Source of the DNA: Paracoccus sp. (in: a-proteobacteria)
Lineage (GTDB): Bacteria; Pseudomonadota; Alphaproteobacteria; Rhodobacterales; Rhodobacteraceae
Assembly (NCBI RefSeq): GCF_030538495.1
Contig: NZ_JAUNTW010000004.1
Span: 153,147 to 217,146, forward strand
Direction: 5' to 3'
Length of the DNA stretch: 64,000 nt
Shown here one piece after another: positions 51,797 to 61,119 of the stretch. The number at the start of each line of letters is the position of its first letter. Within the stretch, counting starts at the first letter, position 1. A program made the position numbers and the translations under genes. The notes beneath the pieces were generated by a model, which searched no databases, was not told where the DNA came from, and saw only the letters and a program-made list of their open reading frames with translations.

Positions 51797-54700
51797 TTAA
51801 CTTACAGCGGTTGGTAGCATGGAAGCCGGTTTCGGTTCTACGGCTTTGCGTTCGGGCAGAACACCACCCATAGACTCGAAGACTTCCGGGTCGATGCCGT
51901 TGGCGATCAGGATTTCAACGAAGTAGTTGTAATCCCCATTACCGAGTTCCTGCATCACTTCCAGAACCGTCGCTTGGCCCTTTTCGGCTTGCGCTGGATG
52001 GAACCCGAAGGAGTCATGGATCAGGTTCATGATCTTCAGGTCACCGTCTTCAGACATGCGGCGGTGGGATTCCCGCGCCACATAGGCATCCATCGCGTGA
52101 ATGGCGAAGGCCCCGAACCCCCGGCTGCTTTTCTTGGTCTCGCCTGTGTTGATGCCGAGATAGACCTCACGGCCCTCAAAGGGGACCATGTGACCTTCAA
52201 AGGTCGGCGTCTCCTTCGGCTTCCATTCCAGAACAGCACCATCGGGCAAGGGAACCTTGATGGACGGATGATCCTTCAGGATTTTGGTCAGACTTTGCGA
52301 GAATTGCAGGAACTGTGACGCGCCGGGGTAAGACCGGGCGAAGTCACGGACGGTTTCGCGTTCGAGACGCCCGAAGAACTCAGAGTCTTGAACAGAAATG
52401 ACCGCAGCGTCGGAGTTTCCAAAACCACAGATGCTTTTCCGCTTCCACCGCCCGCCCTTCTTGGTGTCGTCCGTCTCCACGAACCACTTGCCGTCATCTT
52501 TGACCACGCGCCAGCGTCGAATATCGTCAGAGACGTATTCGCCGTCACTGTCGTATTTGGCAATCGACAGTTGCAGACCTTCGGGCGACAGAAGGGCAGC
52601 TTCGCGGGCGCGGGGGATTTGCATAAGACCTGCGGTTTTCCCCACGCCCCACAAGGAAGCGCCGTCGGCTATTTCCTCCAAGGCCGCTTGGAAGGATTTA
52701 GTGCGGGTCTGGGGCGACGTATCATATTGGCGCGTCCCGACAGCCTTCTTGAACACCTTGCGGAGAAGGCTGTTGGGCAGGTCCAGTTCCAGAAGCTCCG
52801 GGACCCGTTGGGCCACCCTCAGCCCTGAATCAAGGTAGGCGTCAGGCGCTGCCGTTCGGTCTGGATCAGCGTTTGGATCACGCGGACTCAAACCCGTCGC
52901 CTCAAGTTCAGGCAGCGATCCAGTCAGAAGACCGGACAACTGCAAGGCGTTGTTCGACCCGTCCAACTGAACAACCCAATCGGTCGTGTAGCTTTGGGCA
53001 ATGTCAGCCTGAACCTCAGGGTCTTGAAGCAAAGCTGATGGCCCCATAGTCTTGGCCTTTTCACGGTGACGGGCTTTCGCCCATGCCGCCATTGAGGCCA
53101 CCTCGTTCGCTACGCCAAGGGCTTGGAACGGCCCTTCAGCGTTCCCTACGATTTCACCCAGACGGGTGGTCTTACCGCCCCGGTCGGTCAGTATATCCCG
53201 ACCGGTTGGGTTGGCTGCCCAATGGATCAGACGTGAAATAGTGTCCCCCTCGAAGATCGCTGCGCGGCGGTCATACGGGGATTTCTTATCGACGCCTAAG
53301 AGGTTGCCAAAGGAGTGGAGCATGTAGTTAAGACCTGAAGGCCCACCCGTCGGGTAACGCTGATCTGTCTTGACTAGACCCTTCATCAGATCGCCCCCTT
53401 GGGAACTGGCCGACCCGTGGCCTGCATAAAGACGCCCACGGTCGTCAACGCTCCATGCCTGATGTGTCGTCAGGTGGCTGCGTTCGCCATCCTTTCCATG
53501 AAGATACAGGATTTGAGACAACGCCCGCAGAGGGGATTCGTCGTGTTTCGGTTTAGGCTTGGTAGTGGACTTGTCCCCTTTCTTCTTCCCCTCATCGACC
53601 ACAGGCCGCAACCAATCCTTAAGAACCCCCGGACGCCCCCCGTTCAGCGCCGCCTCGATCTGACGAAGCATAGCCGAGGAATAGGCGATGGGCCGCTCTT
53701 GCAGGCCGTTGATCGCGTTCAAGATCGGCTGATGCGTGTCGTTGACCTCCGTGGGTTTCTTAAAGGCTTTGTGACGCCCAACCTGCGGGTTATCGACAGT
53801 GAAGGGGGCTTCTGGACCATCCGGGGACGCCATACGCCCAACCATGCGGATTGCCTGTGCGGCTTGAACAGCGCGGTTAAGGTCGGGATCGAGGATTTGG
53901 ACCTTAAGGGTTCTCAGGGCCTTCTTCTTGGCGTCTGTGATAACCTTCCCATCGGACTTCATCACGTCGCCGCCACGGGCCGGTTGGATCAGCTTAATAA
54001 CGCCTTGATTGGCCCACGACGTTAGAACCCCCATGACGGTCTGGAGGGCGTCTGCGCGAGACTGGACGTTTCCTTCAGGCACGTGTTTCTTGATGAAGGC
54101 GTCCGCCAGCATGTTGACCGAAAGACGCTCCGTAGCCAGTTCATAGAACAGCGCCTCAACCCGGCCCGAAGGGGACTTGTCCAGTTGGGACATGCGGTCA
54201 CTCAGGAGGTCGCCATAGGTTTCGGCCAACGCCTTTGCATCTGCGAAAGCGTCGATACGGTCGTCAACCATGTTCTTAAGACTGTTGCGGTTTCCTTTCT
54301 TAGGCTGTGGGCCAACCTTAGGCTCATCCTGCGCCACGGCCTTGGTCGCCGGGTCTGCGTCAAAGCCGAACTCAAGCTGATCGGGGTCGGCTTCACGTTC
54401 CTTCGCACGGGCCTCGAGGTCCTTCAGGATTTCATCGACCGGGCGAACATACTCATAGGGCTTGTTGCTTCCTCCTTGCAGATCAAACGACCCCTGACCG
54501 TTCGCGTCCCAGCTTGCGGGCGCGGCGTTCAGGTTGGCGTGGTGACGCTCCATGAACTCTTTGACCGTCATCTTGCCGGTTTCGTTCTGGGCCTTTACAG
54601 CCTTCTTGCGGGCGCTGAGTTTACGCTCCTTTGGATCAGCCTTAGGGTCGGCGTCTTCGCGTTGGATGCGGTAATCGTTGCCGACCCGAACCAGACCGGA

Positions 54701-56935
54701 GAACTCCTTGGCCCAATGGCTGTAATCCGCCGGGTTCGGGAATAGACGACCAAGGGTGTTTGTCACAAGCTCGTGTCGGTCTGCGTCCGTCATGTCTGGG
54801 CGGTCGATGGCGTTCTTCAAGGCCATCAGCGCGTCGTAGGCGTGGTGGTCTAGGTGGTCTTTCCGGGCCTCAATCGCCGCTACTGTGTTTTGGGCCTGTC
54901 GTGCGCCTTCGCGGGCTTTCTGGGTCCCTCGGTTGTTGTTAATCCCTGTCTTAGATGCATCCAGTTTCTTCAGGATGGCCTCAGGGCTTTTGGCTAAATC
55001 CGCAGCCAGTGCCTTGTTGTAGGAATGGCCGGGGTTGATCCTGTCACGGATCATAGCCTGTAGGTGAACAGCCTCCTCGTTGTCGTTCTTGGTGAACGAT
55101 TTAATATCCGCGCGGAACCGAACAGCCGTCCCATGTGGGATCAGCCCCTCAGACTCCATCTTGGTGAGTTCGTTATAGATTGTCCGAGGGCCTTTACCCG
55201 TGGCTAGTTCCCACTTGCGGTGGCCTTTCTCGTAATCGTTGTGGAGGTCCGTTCGGTCATTGCGGAACATGCTTTCAGTGGCCTGCCAAGCAAGACTATG
55301 CTGTGGACCTTGGGGATCGCGCGGCGGGGTGCCATCAGGCTGTCCGTTGGATGGGTCCAAGGGACCATCACGCATAGCCTGTGCGGCGCGGGCCTTTTCG
55401 ATCAGCGCGTCCATTTCTGAGGTATCACGCGGAGGGATCAGACCCTTTGTGGTGGCGTGTTCGACCGATTCCACATACCGCTTCAGTCGGCTGCGGCGGT
55501 TGGTCAGGTTGTCCAGAAAGCGGGCGGTGCGGTTGACCGCCACCCCACCCGCGAATGTGCCGACGCCCGCAGGTCCAGCCAGACCGTGAAGCGGGATGCC
55601 CATACGCCCAATCCCCGACCGTCCGTCGAAGGGGTCAAGGAGACGAGTCCATTGGTTCAGACCGCCCAGATCGCCTTTGGCGTCGGTGAATTGGGTCAAA
55701 CGCTGAGTTTGCGTCAAGACGTCCATCAGGCGGTAAGCGTCAGGGTTTCCGGGGAAGGACTCACCGATACGCTGGATGGCGCGGTCGGATACAGCGGACT
55801 TCATGTTACCCGACTGGCCTAATGCGGTGTTCACCACAGAGGTTAAAGCATCAACCGAATGGGCGAACCTATCGGCAGGGCCGTCGGTAAGGTCGGCCTC
55901 AAGAGACGCAAGTTGTGCCTCAAGGGCGGGGTCTTTGGCGTCCTTACGCAGGCGCATCGCAAGGATTTTGGCTTCTTCCCGGAGGTCCTTGAGAACCCCC
56001 TTAGCCAGACCCTGCGCGCTGTCCTGACTGTCCGTGGTGTTGACTTTGGCGATCTGGTCGTCCGTGTTTTGGTTGTCGCGGATGCGATCACGCAGGGCTT
56101 GATCGTGGTGGTCGTATCCGTCGTTGTCAACACGGGAGAACAAGGTTCCCGGCTGTCCAGTGACGACGTTAACACCACGTTTAGCAGGGACCGCCACAGC
56201 GTCCATCGACGCCATAGTGCCGACACCCATGATGCCCTCACCGACGGCCTCCTTCATGTCCAGATGGAAGCCGGATTCGGTTCCCAGCGTCTCGCCTGTC
56301 TGCTGGACGACGCTTTGGCCTGCCTCGGTGCCGCCTTCACTACCGGCCCGCCGGAGAGCGCCTTTGCGTCCCAGAGGGATGGTATTCAGCGCGCCAGAGG
56401 CGGCGGCTGTCCCCAGACCTGCCAGCCGGTCGCCTGTGGTCAGGTCTTCGCGTCCGTCATTTTGAGCGCGGGCCATAGCGGTAGGACCGGCGACCTGTGC
56501 GCCCTCAAAGATCACAGGGGCCGCGACGCCCCCGACGATCCCGCCGATGGGGCCGCCCACAGCCGTGCCAACGGCAGCGCCACCTGATCGCATCAGCGCA
56601 GCGCCAGCGAGGTTGCCTAGCTGTTCAGCCCCTGCTTTAGGCAGGTATTCCCAGCCGAAGCCGAGGGGACCGTCGCCGTTCATGAAGCGTCCTGATGCCG
56701 AGTCATAACCGGGCGTGGCCTCGACCAGACCGCGCAGGGTTTGTTCGCCCGGCAGGCCGTAGGCGGCGGCGGTGTCGGCCATGCGTTCGGCGGGTTGGTC
56801 GATGCCTTGCTTGAACGCAGCACCCCAGCCGTTGAAGGGGCCGCTGATGGACTCGTCAATGGGACCGGCTTTTTTCTTCAGGATTTGACTCGCTTCTGCC
56901 TTAGCCTCAGCGAGGATTTCTTCAAGAGTGGCCAT
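51797..56935 (-). CDS. Giant internal virion protein with C-terminal T7-family RNA polymerase domain (virion RNAP-like)
   Basis: This 1712-residue protein lies in the ejection-protein cluster. Residues 107-150 are a Gly/Ala-rich hydrophobic stretch (SGGAAVGTAVGGPIGGIVGG) that could enter a membrane, and the middle is long and helical. From about residue 1060 it follows T7 RNA polymerase: ILNAINGLQERP (T7 VYKAINIAQNTAW), Asp1164-Asp-Arg-Gly-Arg1168 (DxxGR), GGDLMKGLV (T7 GNDMTKGLL), VDKKSPYDRRAAIFEGD (T7 VDKVPFPERIKFIEEN), Asp1325 in LDGSNNALQ (Asp537), Arg1392, Lys1396 and Tyr1404 in RKVFKKAVGTRQY (Arg627, Lys631, Tyr639, same spacing), and IHDSFG with Asp1641 (Asp812). All catalytic residues are present. 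The protein is likely packaged and ejected with the DNA to start transcription, as in phage N4. Virion location is inferred from its neighbours. Confidence 0.88.
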   Translation of the reverse strand: MATLEEILAEAKAEASQILKKKAGPIDESISGPFNGWGAAFKQGIDQPAERMADTAAAYGLPGEQTLRGLVEATPGYDSASGRFMNGDGPLGFGWEYLPKAGAEQLGNLAGAALMRSGGAAVGTAVGGPIGGIVGGVAAPVIFEGAQVAGPTAMARAQNDGREDLTTGDRLAGLGTAAASGALNTIPLGRKGALRRAGSEGGTEAGQSVVQQTGETLGTESGFHLDMKEAVGEGIMGVGTMASMDAVAVPAKRGVNVVTGQPGTLFSRVDNDGYDHHDQALRDRIRDNQNTDDQIAKVNTTDSQDSAQGLAKGVLKDLREEAKILAMRLRKDAKDPALEAQLASLEADLTDGPADRFAHSVDALTSVVNTALGQSGNMKSAVSDRAIQRIGESFPGNPDAYRLMDVLTQTQRLTQFTDAKGDLGGLNQWTRLLDPFDGRSGIGRMGIPLHGLAGPAGVGTFAGGVAVNRTARFLDNLTNRRSRLKRYVESVEHATTKGLIPPRDTSEMDALIEKARAAQAMRDGPLDPSNGQPDGTPPRDPQGPQHSLAWQATESMFRNDRTDLHNDYEKGHRKWELATGKGPRTIYNELTKMESEGLIPHGTAVRFRADIKSFTKNDNEEAVHLQAMIRDRINPGHSYNKALAADLAKSPEAILKKLDASKTGINNNRGTQKAREGARQAQNTVAAIEARKDHLDHHAYDALMALKNAIDRPDMTDADRHELVTNTLGRLFPNPADYSHWAKEFSGLVRVGNDYRIQREDADPKADPKERKLSARKKAVKAQNETGKMTVKEFMERHHANLNAAPASWDANGQGSFDLQGGSNKPYEYVRPVDEILKDLEARAKEREADPDQLEFGFDADPATKAVAQDEPKVGPQPKKGNRNSLKNMVDDRIDAFADAKALAETYGDLLSDRMSQLDKSPSGRVEALFYELATERLSVNMLADAFIKKHVPEGNVQSRADALQTVMGVLTSWANQGVIKLIQPARGGDVMKSDGKVITDAKKKALRTLKVQILDPDLNRAVQAAQAIRMVGRMASPDGPEAPFTVDNPQVGRHKAFKKPTEVNDTHQPILNAINGLQERPIAYSSAMLRQIEAALNGGRPGVLKDWLRPVVDEGKKKGDKSTTKPKPKHDESPLRALSQILYLHGKDGERSHLTTHQAWSVDDRGRLYAGHGSASSQGGDLMKGLVKTDQRYPTGGPSGLNYMLHSFGNLLGVDKKSPYDRRAAIFEGDTISRLIHWAANPTGRDILTDRGGKTTRLGEIVGNAEGPFQALGVANEVASMAAWAKARHREKAKTMGPSALLQDPEVQADIAQSYTTDWVVQLDGSNNALQLSGLLTGSLPELEATGLSPRDPNADPDRTAAPDAYLDSGLRVAQRVPELLELDLPNSLLRKVFKKAVGTRQYDTSPQTRTKSFQAALEEIADGASLWGVGKTAGLMQIPRAREAALLSPEGLQLSIAKYDSDGEYVSDDIRRWRVVKDDGKWFVETDDTKKGGRWKRKSICGFGNSDAAVISVQDSEFFGRLERETVRDFARSYPGASQFLQFSQSLTKILKDHPSIKVPLPDGAVLEWKPKETPTFEGHMVPFEGREVYLGINTGETKKSSRGFGAFAIHAMDAYVARESHRRMSEDGDLKIMNLIHDSFGFHPAQAEKGQATVLEVMQELGNGDYNYFVEILIANGIDPEVFESMGGVLPERKAVEPKPASMLPTAVS
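55345..55363. repeat. Phage dyad 14
   Basis: CGTTGGATGGGTCCAAGGG, inside the virion-polymerase gene, where it reads LDPSN. Confidence 0.75.
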
Positions 56936-56944
56936 TCTTTTTCC

Positions 56945-58837
56945 TTAGTTACTGCCCCAGCTAAACCAGCCTTTTCGTTTAGGAGCTTCTTCTGGAGGGT
57001 CTGACAACGCACCAGCGGGTTGACTCAGTGCGGGAGGCGGAGCGTTTGCAGTCAAGTGGTCTGACCAGATTTGCCGCCTTGTGTCTAAGCTAAGCGATTG
57101 CCACTGCTGACGGGTGTATGCAGTGCCATCTGGAGGGACATGCAGGGGTGTGCTGTGCGGGACACTGTTAGACGAGTCCAATGCAGGGGCAGACGGCTGC
57201 TGGTCTGATAAGGCGCGCGATACGCGGTCGCGTGTTGCTTGAGGCAGCGCCTTCCACTCCTCATTAGACAAACCGCTTCCCACCGGACTAGCCTGCGTCC
57301 CGGAGGATGCTGACCCTTGGTTCGTGAAGGTCGCCGGGGCGTCATGTCCGGGACCCCGTTTACCTCGGGGAATGATATTACCGTCTGCGTCAAAGGGAGC
57401 CTCATGGTCAAACCATTGAAGCTGCGGCCACGCCTGACGCTGACCAGAATACTGACCGTGAAGGGACCGGTAAGAGTTAACGGATCGTTCCAGCAGGATG
57501 CCAAGACGTTCCCTAAGAACGTCAGGGTGTTGGAGATACCCATTTAGGTCGCCACCAATAGCAGCGAGAACCCGCAGGGCGTCTTGTTCGGTCATAACAC
57601 CGGGACCAACAACTTGAAGGCGGAAGCCGCCAATAAGGCTTTCAATGTCACCTTGGGCCACCTTACGCTGAACCTCAGGGTCGTTTAGATCAACACCCCT
57701 GATCGTCTTCTGCATTGACTGTAAGTCTTGCCACAAGCGGCCCGCACCCATAGTTGGGTCGCCATCAAGATACTCAAGGATAGAGTGAATTGACTGAATG
57801 TTGTTGCGCCCGGTCTCAAGGTCCTCTCGCATCTTCACCATGTTGGCGGGACCCGGCATTGCCTTGTCGCCACCGGCATTAGAGCGAGTCACTTGGACAA
57901 TCTGTGAGGCAATCTCAGGGGGTAGTTCTTGCCCGCCAGAGTCAACGATCCGACCATCAGCCGTGTAGAAAAGATCGCCACGGATAGAGCCGTCAGGCAT
58001 TTGGACCGGACCAGCCGGGGTGCGCCGTTGACCAAGGGCAGCGCTGCTGAGACCATTCGTGAATTGGGTCTGTTCCATACGGAACGCATGGTCCCGCTCA
58101 GCCCTTGCCGCTTCCATGTGGGCAGCTTGGCGGTCCTTGATGTCCTGCCGTTCGTTCTGCTTACGCTGAGACAGGACCCCGGCCATGTTCTGACCCGCCG
58201 CTGCCAAACCAGACGCCCAATCGTCACCCGACAGGATGCCCGTCCCCAGCGCCAGTAACGATTCAGCCCGGTCGTTGGTAAGCCACGGGGCCTTATCGTT
58301 CAGCCAGCGGCCCATGGCGGAAGGTTCGTCCTGCGGCGGGGCAGGGAACTGTTGGTCAATCATCCCTGAAAACGCCCCGCTGTCATAGGACGTCGAGGGC
58401 GTAAAGGACGTGCCTTGGACGGGTCCAAAGGAGTTCGCGCCCGCCGGGTTCCCGCCTCCAGCGATCTTCTGGACGTAATCACGGGTTTCTGTGGGAAGTG
58501 ACCCTAGGTCCCCGTCCCACTTGTCTGCGTTGCCCACTCCCCAATTATAGGCAGCCAGCGCGCGGTTTATGTCCCCCGGATACCGGTTCTGCAAGGCGGA
58601 CATATATTGCGCACTGAAGCGGAGGTTGTCCTCAGGGTCTAGGGGGTTGGTCAGAGGGGACACGCCAAACCCCGGCTGTCGGGCCGTGTCCGGCATGACT
58701 TGGCCTAGACCCAAGGCCCCCACGGGACTCTTGGCGTTGGGGTCCCAGCGTGACTCTTGGTTGACCAAGGAGCGGAACAGGGTGGGATCGACGCCGTATT
58801 GGTTGGCGTAACGATCTGCTACTGATTTGAAGGGCAT
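56945..58837 (-). CDS. Ejection protein with lytic transglycosylase domain
   Basis: A 630-residue protein. The N-terminal 130 residues are an SLT domain: LVNQESRWDP (catalytic Glu28), GALGLGQVMPDTA and RALAAYNWG. It would open a hole in peptidoglycan during DNA entry, as the transglycosylase part of T7 gp16 does. The remainder is helical and Gln-rich, ending in a Pro-rich tail. It lies between the repeat-rich protein and the 1712-residue protein, forming a set of three that resembles T7 gp14-gp15-gp16. Start and stop abut those of the upstream gene. Confidence 0.87.
   Translation of the reverse strand: MPFKSVADRYANQYGVDPTLFRSLVNQESRWDPNAKSPVGALGLGQVMPDTARQPGFGVSPLTNPLDPEDNLRFSAQYMSALQNRYPGDINRALAAYNWGVGNADKWDGDLGSLPTETRDYVQKIAGGGNPAGANSFGPVQGTSFTPSTSYDSGAFSGMIDQQFPAPPQDEPSAMGRWLNDKAPWLTNDRAESLLALGTGILSGDDWASGLAAAGQNMAGVLSQRKQNERQDIKDRQAAHMEAARAERDHAFRMEQTQFTNGLSSAALGQRRTPAGPVQMPDGSIRGDLFYTADGRIVDSGGQELPPEIASQIVQVTRSNAGGDKAMPGPANMVKMREDLETGRNNIQSIHSILEYLDGDPTMGAGRLWQDLQSMQKTIRGVDLNDPEVQRKVAQGDIESLIGGFRLQVVGPGVMTEQDALRVLAAIGGDLNGYLQHPDVLRERLGILLERSVNSYRSLHGQYSGQRQAWPQLQWFDHEAPFDADGNIIPRGKRGPGHDAPATFTNQGSASSGTQASPVGSGLSNEEWKALPQATRDRVSRALSDQQPSAPALDSSNSVPHSTPLHVPPDGTAYTRQQWQSLSLDTRRQIWSDHLTANAPPPALSQPAGALSDPPEEAPKRKGWFSWGSN
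57168..57183. repeat. Phage dyad 15
   Basis: TTAGACGAGTCCAATG, inside the transglycosylase gene, reading LDSSN. Confidence 0.7.
58413..58431. repeat. Phage dyad 16
   Basis: CCTTGGACGGGTCCAAAGG, perfect arms, inside the transglycosylase gene, reading GPVQ. Confidence 0.8.
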
Positions 58838-60634
58838 TTACCCGAATCCTTTCATAGCTCCCGCGATGGTCGGGATGGCTCCGACAATCGTTTGGAAGGG
58901 TGACTGACCGGGGACAGTTTGTGTTGACGTGCCGCCGTAATTGCCGCCGATTGTTGCCATGTATTGCTGCGCAATTGCCTGCTGCTGCTGGCTTAAGGCG
59001 AGTCGATTGTTGATCTCATTCTGCTGCTGCGCTTGGAGGACAGAGGCGAAGTCCAATGCCGCTTGGGAGCCTGTCTGGGACATAGCCTGCCCACCCTGCG
59101 CCATGCTCTGGCCCAACTGTGCGAGTTGCGCCTGAAGCGTGGCGTTGTTCTGGAAGCCCTGAAGGGCAGACTGCTGACCTTGAACCGCGAAGTTACCGGC
59201 GGCGGCGTCGGCAGATGCCGCAGCTTGTCGGGCGGCTGACGCGCTGTTCAGACCGTTAAGCTGGTTTCCCAAGGACTGCTGTAGGAGAGCATTTCCTGAC
59301 ACCGTTTGGTCAAACAAACGAGCGTGGGCGTCTTGACCGAACGCTGTGCTATTCGCCGTCTGGTTGAACGCTTGGTTATTCGCAGCCTGCTCAAAGCCTG
59401 CCTTCGTTTGCGTCTGGTCGAAGTTACGCGCGTAGCTTTCGTTAAGCATCCCGACATTTGCTGCCGTCTGGTTGAACGCTTGGTTATTCGCAGCCTGCTC
59501 AAAGCCACCACGGGCTAGTGTCTGATCGAACGCCCGCGCGTTGCTGTCTTGCAGGAAACCGGCGGCGTTGAGCGCAGTCCCAAGCACCGCGTTATTCGCC
59601 TGTTTGTTCCCTAAGGCCGTCCCAAGGCCCTGCTGATAAGCGTTGGACCGCATGGTGGACGAAATGTCCCCGGCCTGTCGCAAAGCGTTTTCGTGGGCCT
59701 TGGACTCCATGAGTGCCGCGCGGGTCGAGTTCATGCCGCCTGCGCCCGAAGCCGCCGCATTGATTTCGGCCTGAGTTCCACGGAACCCCTCGTTGACGGT
59801 GCGGACGGCGGAGTTGATCTGGTCGTTCAGGTATGGATTGTTTGACAGAAGCTGGGCGTCGCTGAGGATACCCTGAGCAGACCCATCACCAAACAGATGG
59901 GACGCCCCCCCTAAGATGGTGTTCCCATTAGCCTGCGCCTGTCCGTAACCCGTGCCGATCTGACGCTGGAGGTCTGATGCTGTGGCACCGGCCTGAGTGG
60001 ACCCTGACGCCGTAAGTCCTGAAAGCTGACCCGCCCCGGACAGCGCGTTATTCAGACCCGCCTCCTGCGCTGCGGCCAGACCGTCCGTGGCCTTTTGAGC
60101 CTGCGTCTGCCCTTGGGTAGTGATGCCCTGCATCTGCTTGATAGCCCCCTGCGCAGACCCGAACCCGGCAGCGGCTTGATTAGCTAACCGGCTAGTCGCT
60201 TGGTGGCCGCTATTGCCCATCTGTTTGGCGATGGTTTGCATCTGACCCGCACCGCCCGAGAGGGACCTTGCATGGCCGCGCTGTGCTTGCGCCGCGTTAC
60301 TGGCCGATTGGGTGACGCCGCTGATGGCAGAGTTTGCCCGGCCTAGAGAGGTCTGCGCTGCGTCAGCCTGTCCAAACAGGTTAGCCCCCGTCTGGCTCAT
60401 CAGGCCCCCTGACCGTGAAGCGTCAAGACCCCCAGACCACCCTTGCTGTATGGCTGCTAGCTGGCCTTGGTTCAGGCCCGCAGTGGGGTTGCCGATGCTG
60501 TTCAGACCTTTCAATGCCTGCTCATAGCCCTGCTGCGCGTGGCTAAAGCCTTGCTTCAGGTAGTCCTGCTGTGGTTCCCACGGTTTTGACTCACTGGTCG
60601 TTGTCTTTTTAGTGGGCTTGAATAGGCCACCCAT
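58838..60634 (-). CDS. Repeat-rich internal virion/ejection protein
   Basis: A 598-residue protein rich in Ala, Gln, Asn and Gly. The start MGGLFKPTKKTTTSES is typical of podoviral ejection or stump proteins. The middle contains 36-residue repeats (AR.FDQT...GFEQAANNQAFNQTA), supported by near-identical DNA. Such low-complexity helical proteins are ejected before the DNA. The gene is preceded by a dyad whose end AAAGGAGATCC is its ribosome site. Confidence 0.7.
   Translation of the reverse strand: MGGLFKPTKKTTTSESKPWEPQQDYLKQGFSHAQQGYEQALKGLNSIGNPTAGLNQGQLAAIQQGWSGGLDASRSGGLMSQTGANLFGQADAAQTSLGRANSAISGVTQSASNAAQAQRGHARSLSGGAGQMQTIAKQMGNSGHQATSRLANQAAAGFGSAQGAIKQMQGITTQGQTQAQKATDGLAAAQEAGLNNALSGAGQLSGLTASGSTQAGATASDLQRQIGTGYGQAQANGNTILGGASHLFGDGSAQGILSDAQLLSNNPYLNDQINSAVRTVNEGFRGTQAEINAAASGAGGMNSTRAALMESKAHENALRQAGDISSTMRSNAYQQGLGTALGNKQANNAVLGTALNAAGFLQDSNARAFDQTLARGGFEQAANNQAFNQTAANVGMLNESYARNFDQTQTKAGFEQAANNQAFNQTANSTAFGQDAHARLFDQTVSGNALLQQSLGNQLNGLNSASAARQAAASADAAAGNFAVQGQQSALQGFQNNATLQAQLAQLGQSMAQGGQAMSQTGSQAALDFASVLQAQQQNEINNRLALSQQQQAIAQQYMATIGGNYGGTSTQTVPGQSPFQTIVGAIPTIAGAMKGFG
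59355..59506 (-). repeat. Tandem coding repeat in the ejection protein gene
   Basis: Two identical 44-base copies (59355-59398 and 59463-59506) are offset by 108 bases, equal to a 36-residue repeat unit in the protein. Confidence 0.85.
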
Positions 60635-60641
60635 AGGATCT

Positions 60642-60661
60642 CCTTTGGATTAGTCCAAAGG
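60642..60661 (-). repeat. Phage dyad 17
   Basis: CCTTTGGATTAGTCCAAAGG, perfect 8-base arms, ending on the minus strand in the ribosome site of the repeat-rich ejection protein. Confidence 0.85.
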
Positions 60662-60958
60662 CAGATACCGGAACATTTCTGCCCACTCCCCTTCTGCGGT
60701 TGTCCGCATGTGGTCGAGCCTGAAGCCTAGCCTTTGGATGAACTTTCTTTTTTTAGGGTCGTGGCTTTCGGTCTGGAAAGCGAAGACAGGGACGGACAGT
60801 GACGACGCGATCAGCCGCAAGTCCCTTCGATATGACTCAAGGACCCGCTTTGTGAACGGGACCTTGGTTGTTGTATGCAGCACGACGCCGAACCAGAGGA
60901 ACTCAAGATCAACCGTGTAGTCAGGCCCAAAGTCGAACGACAGGACGTGATCGGTCAT
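60650..60958 (-). CDS. Small virion-region protein, GNAT-like, T7 gp13-like by position
   Basis: A 102-residue protein (MTDHVLSFDFGPDYTVDLEF...) with VPVFAFQTESHDPKKRKFIQ and RLGFRLDHMRTTAEGEWAEM, resembling the end of a GNAT fold. T7 gp13, just before gp14, has a similar closing pattern. No catalytic role is evident. It overlaps the 54-residue gene before it (ATGA) and precedes the ejection proteins. Confidence 0.55.
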   Translation of the reverse strand: MTDHVLSFDFGPDYTVDLEFLWFGVVLHTTTKVPFTKRVLESYRRDLRLIASSLSVPVFAFQTESHDPKKRKFIQRLGFRLDHMRTTAEGEWAEMFRYLPLD

Positions 60959-61119
60959 TTCTTCAGATACTCCACCACCTCGGTCAGGGCGGCTGTTAGC
61001 TGATCCACCTGTCGCCGGAGTCTTGATAACTCGTCTTCGAGGCGTCTGCCGTCCTGCCCAAGTCGAGGGGGCGGTGCGGGTCGGTTCGGGGTGAGTTCCG
61101 TTGTGGGTTTGAACGTCAT
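60955..61119 (-). CDS. Small coiled-coil phage protein, 54 residues
   Basis: MTFKPTTELTPNRPAPPPRL is followed by a coiled coil (EDELSRLRRQVDQLTAALTE). It overlaps both neighbours by ATGA, a strong sign of coupled translation. It was probably missed by length limits in routine annotation. Function unknown. Confidence 0.6.
   Translation of the reverse strand: MTFKPTTELTPNRPAPPPRLGQDGRRLEDELSRLRRQVDQLTAALTEVVEYLKK

Noticed and set aside
59355-59506. CRISPR-like repeats
   Set aside because: The repeats are in frame, coding and without unique spacers.
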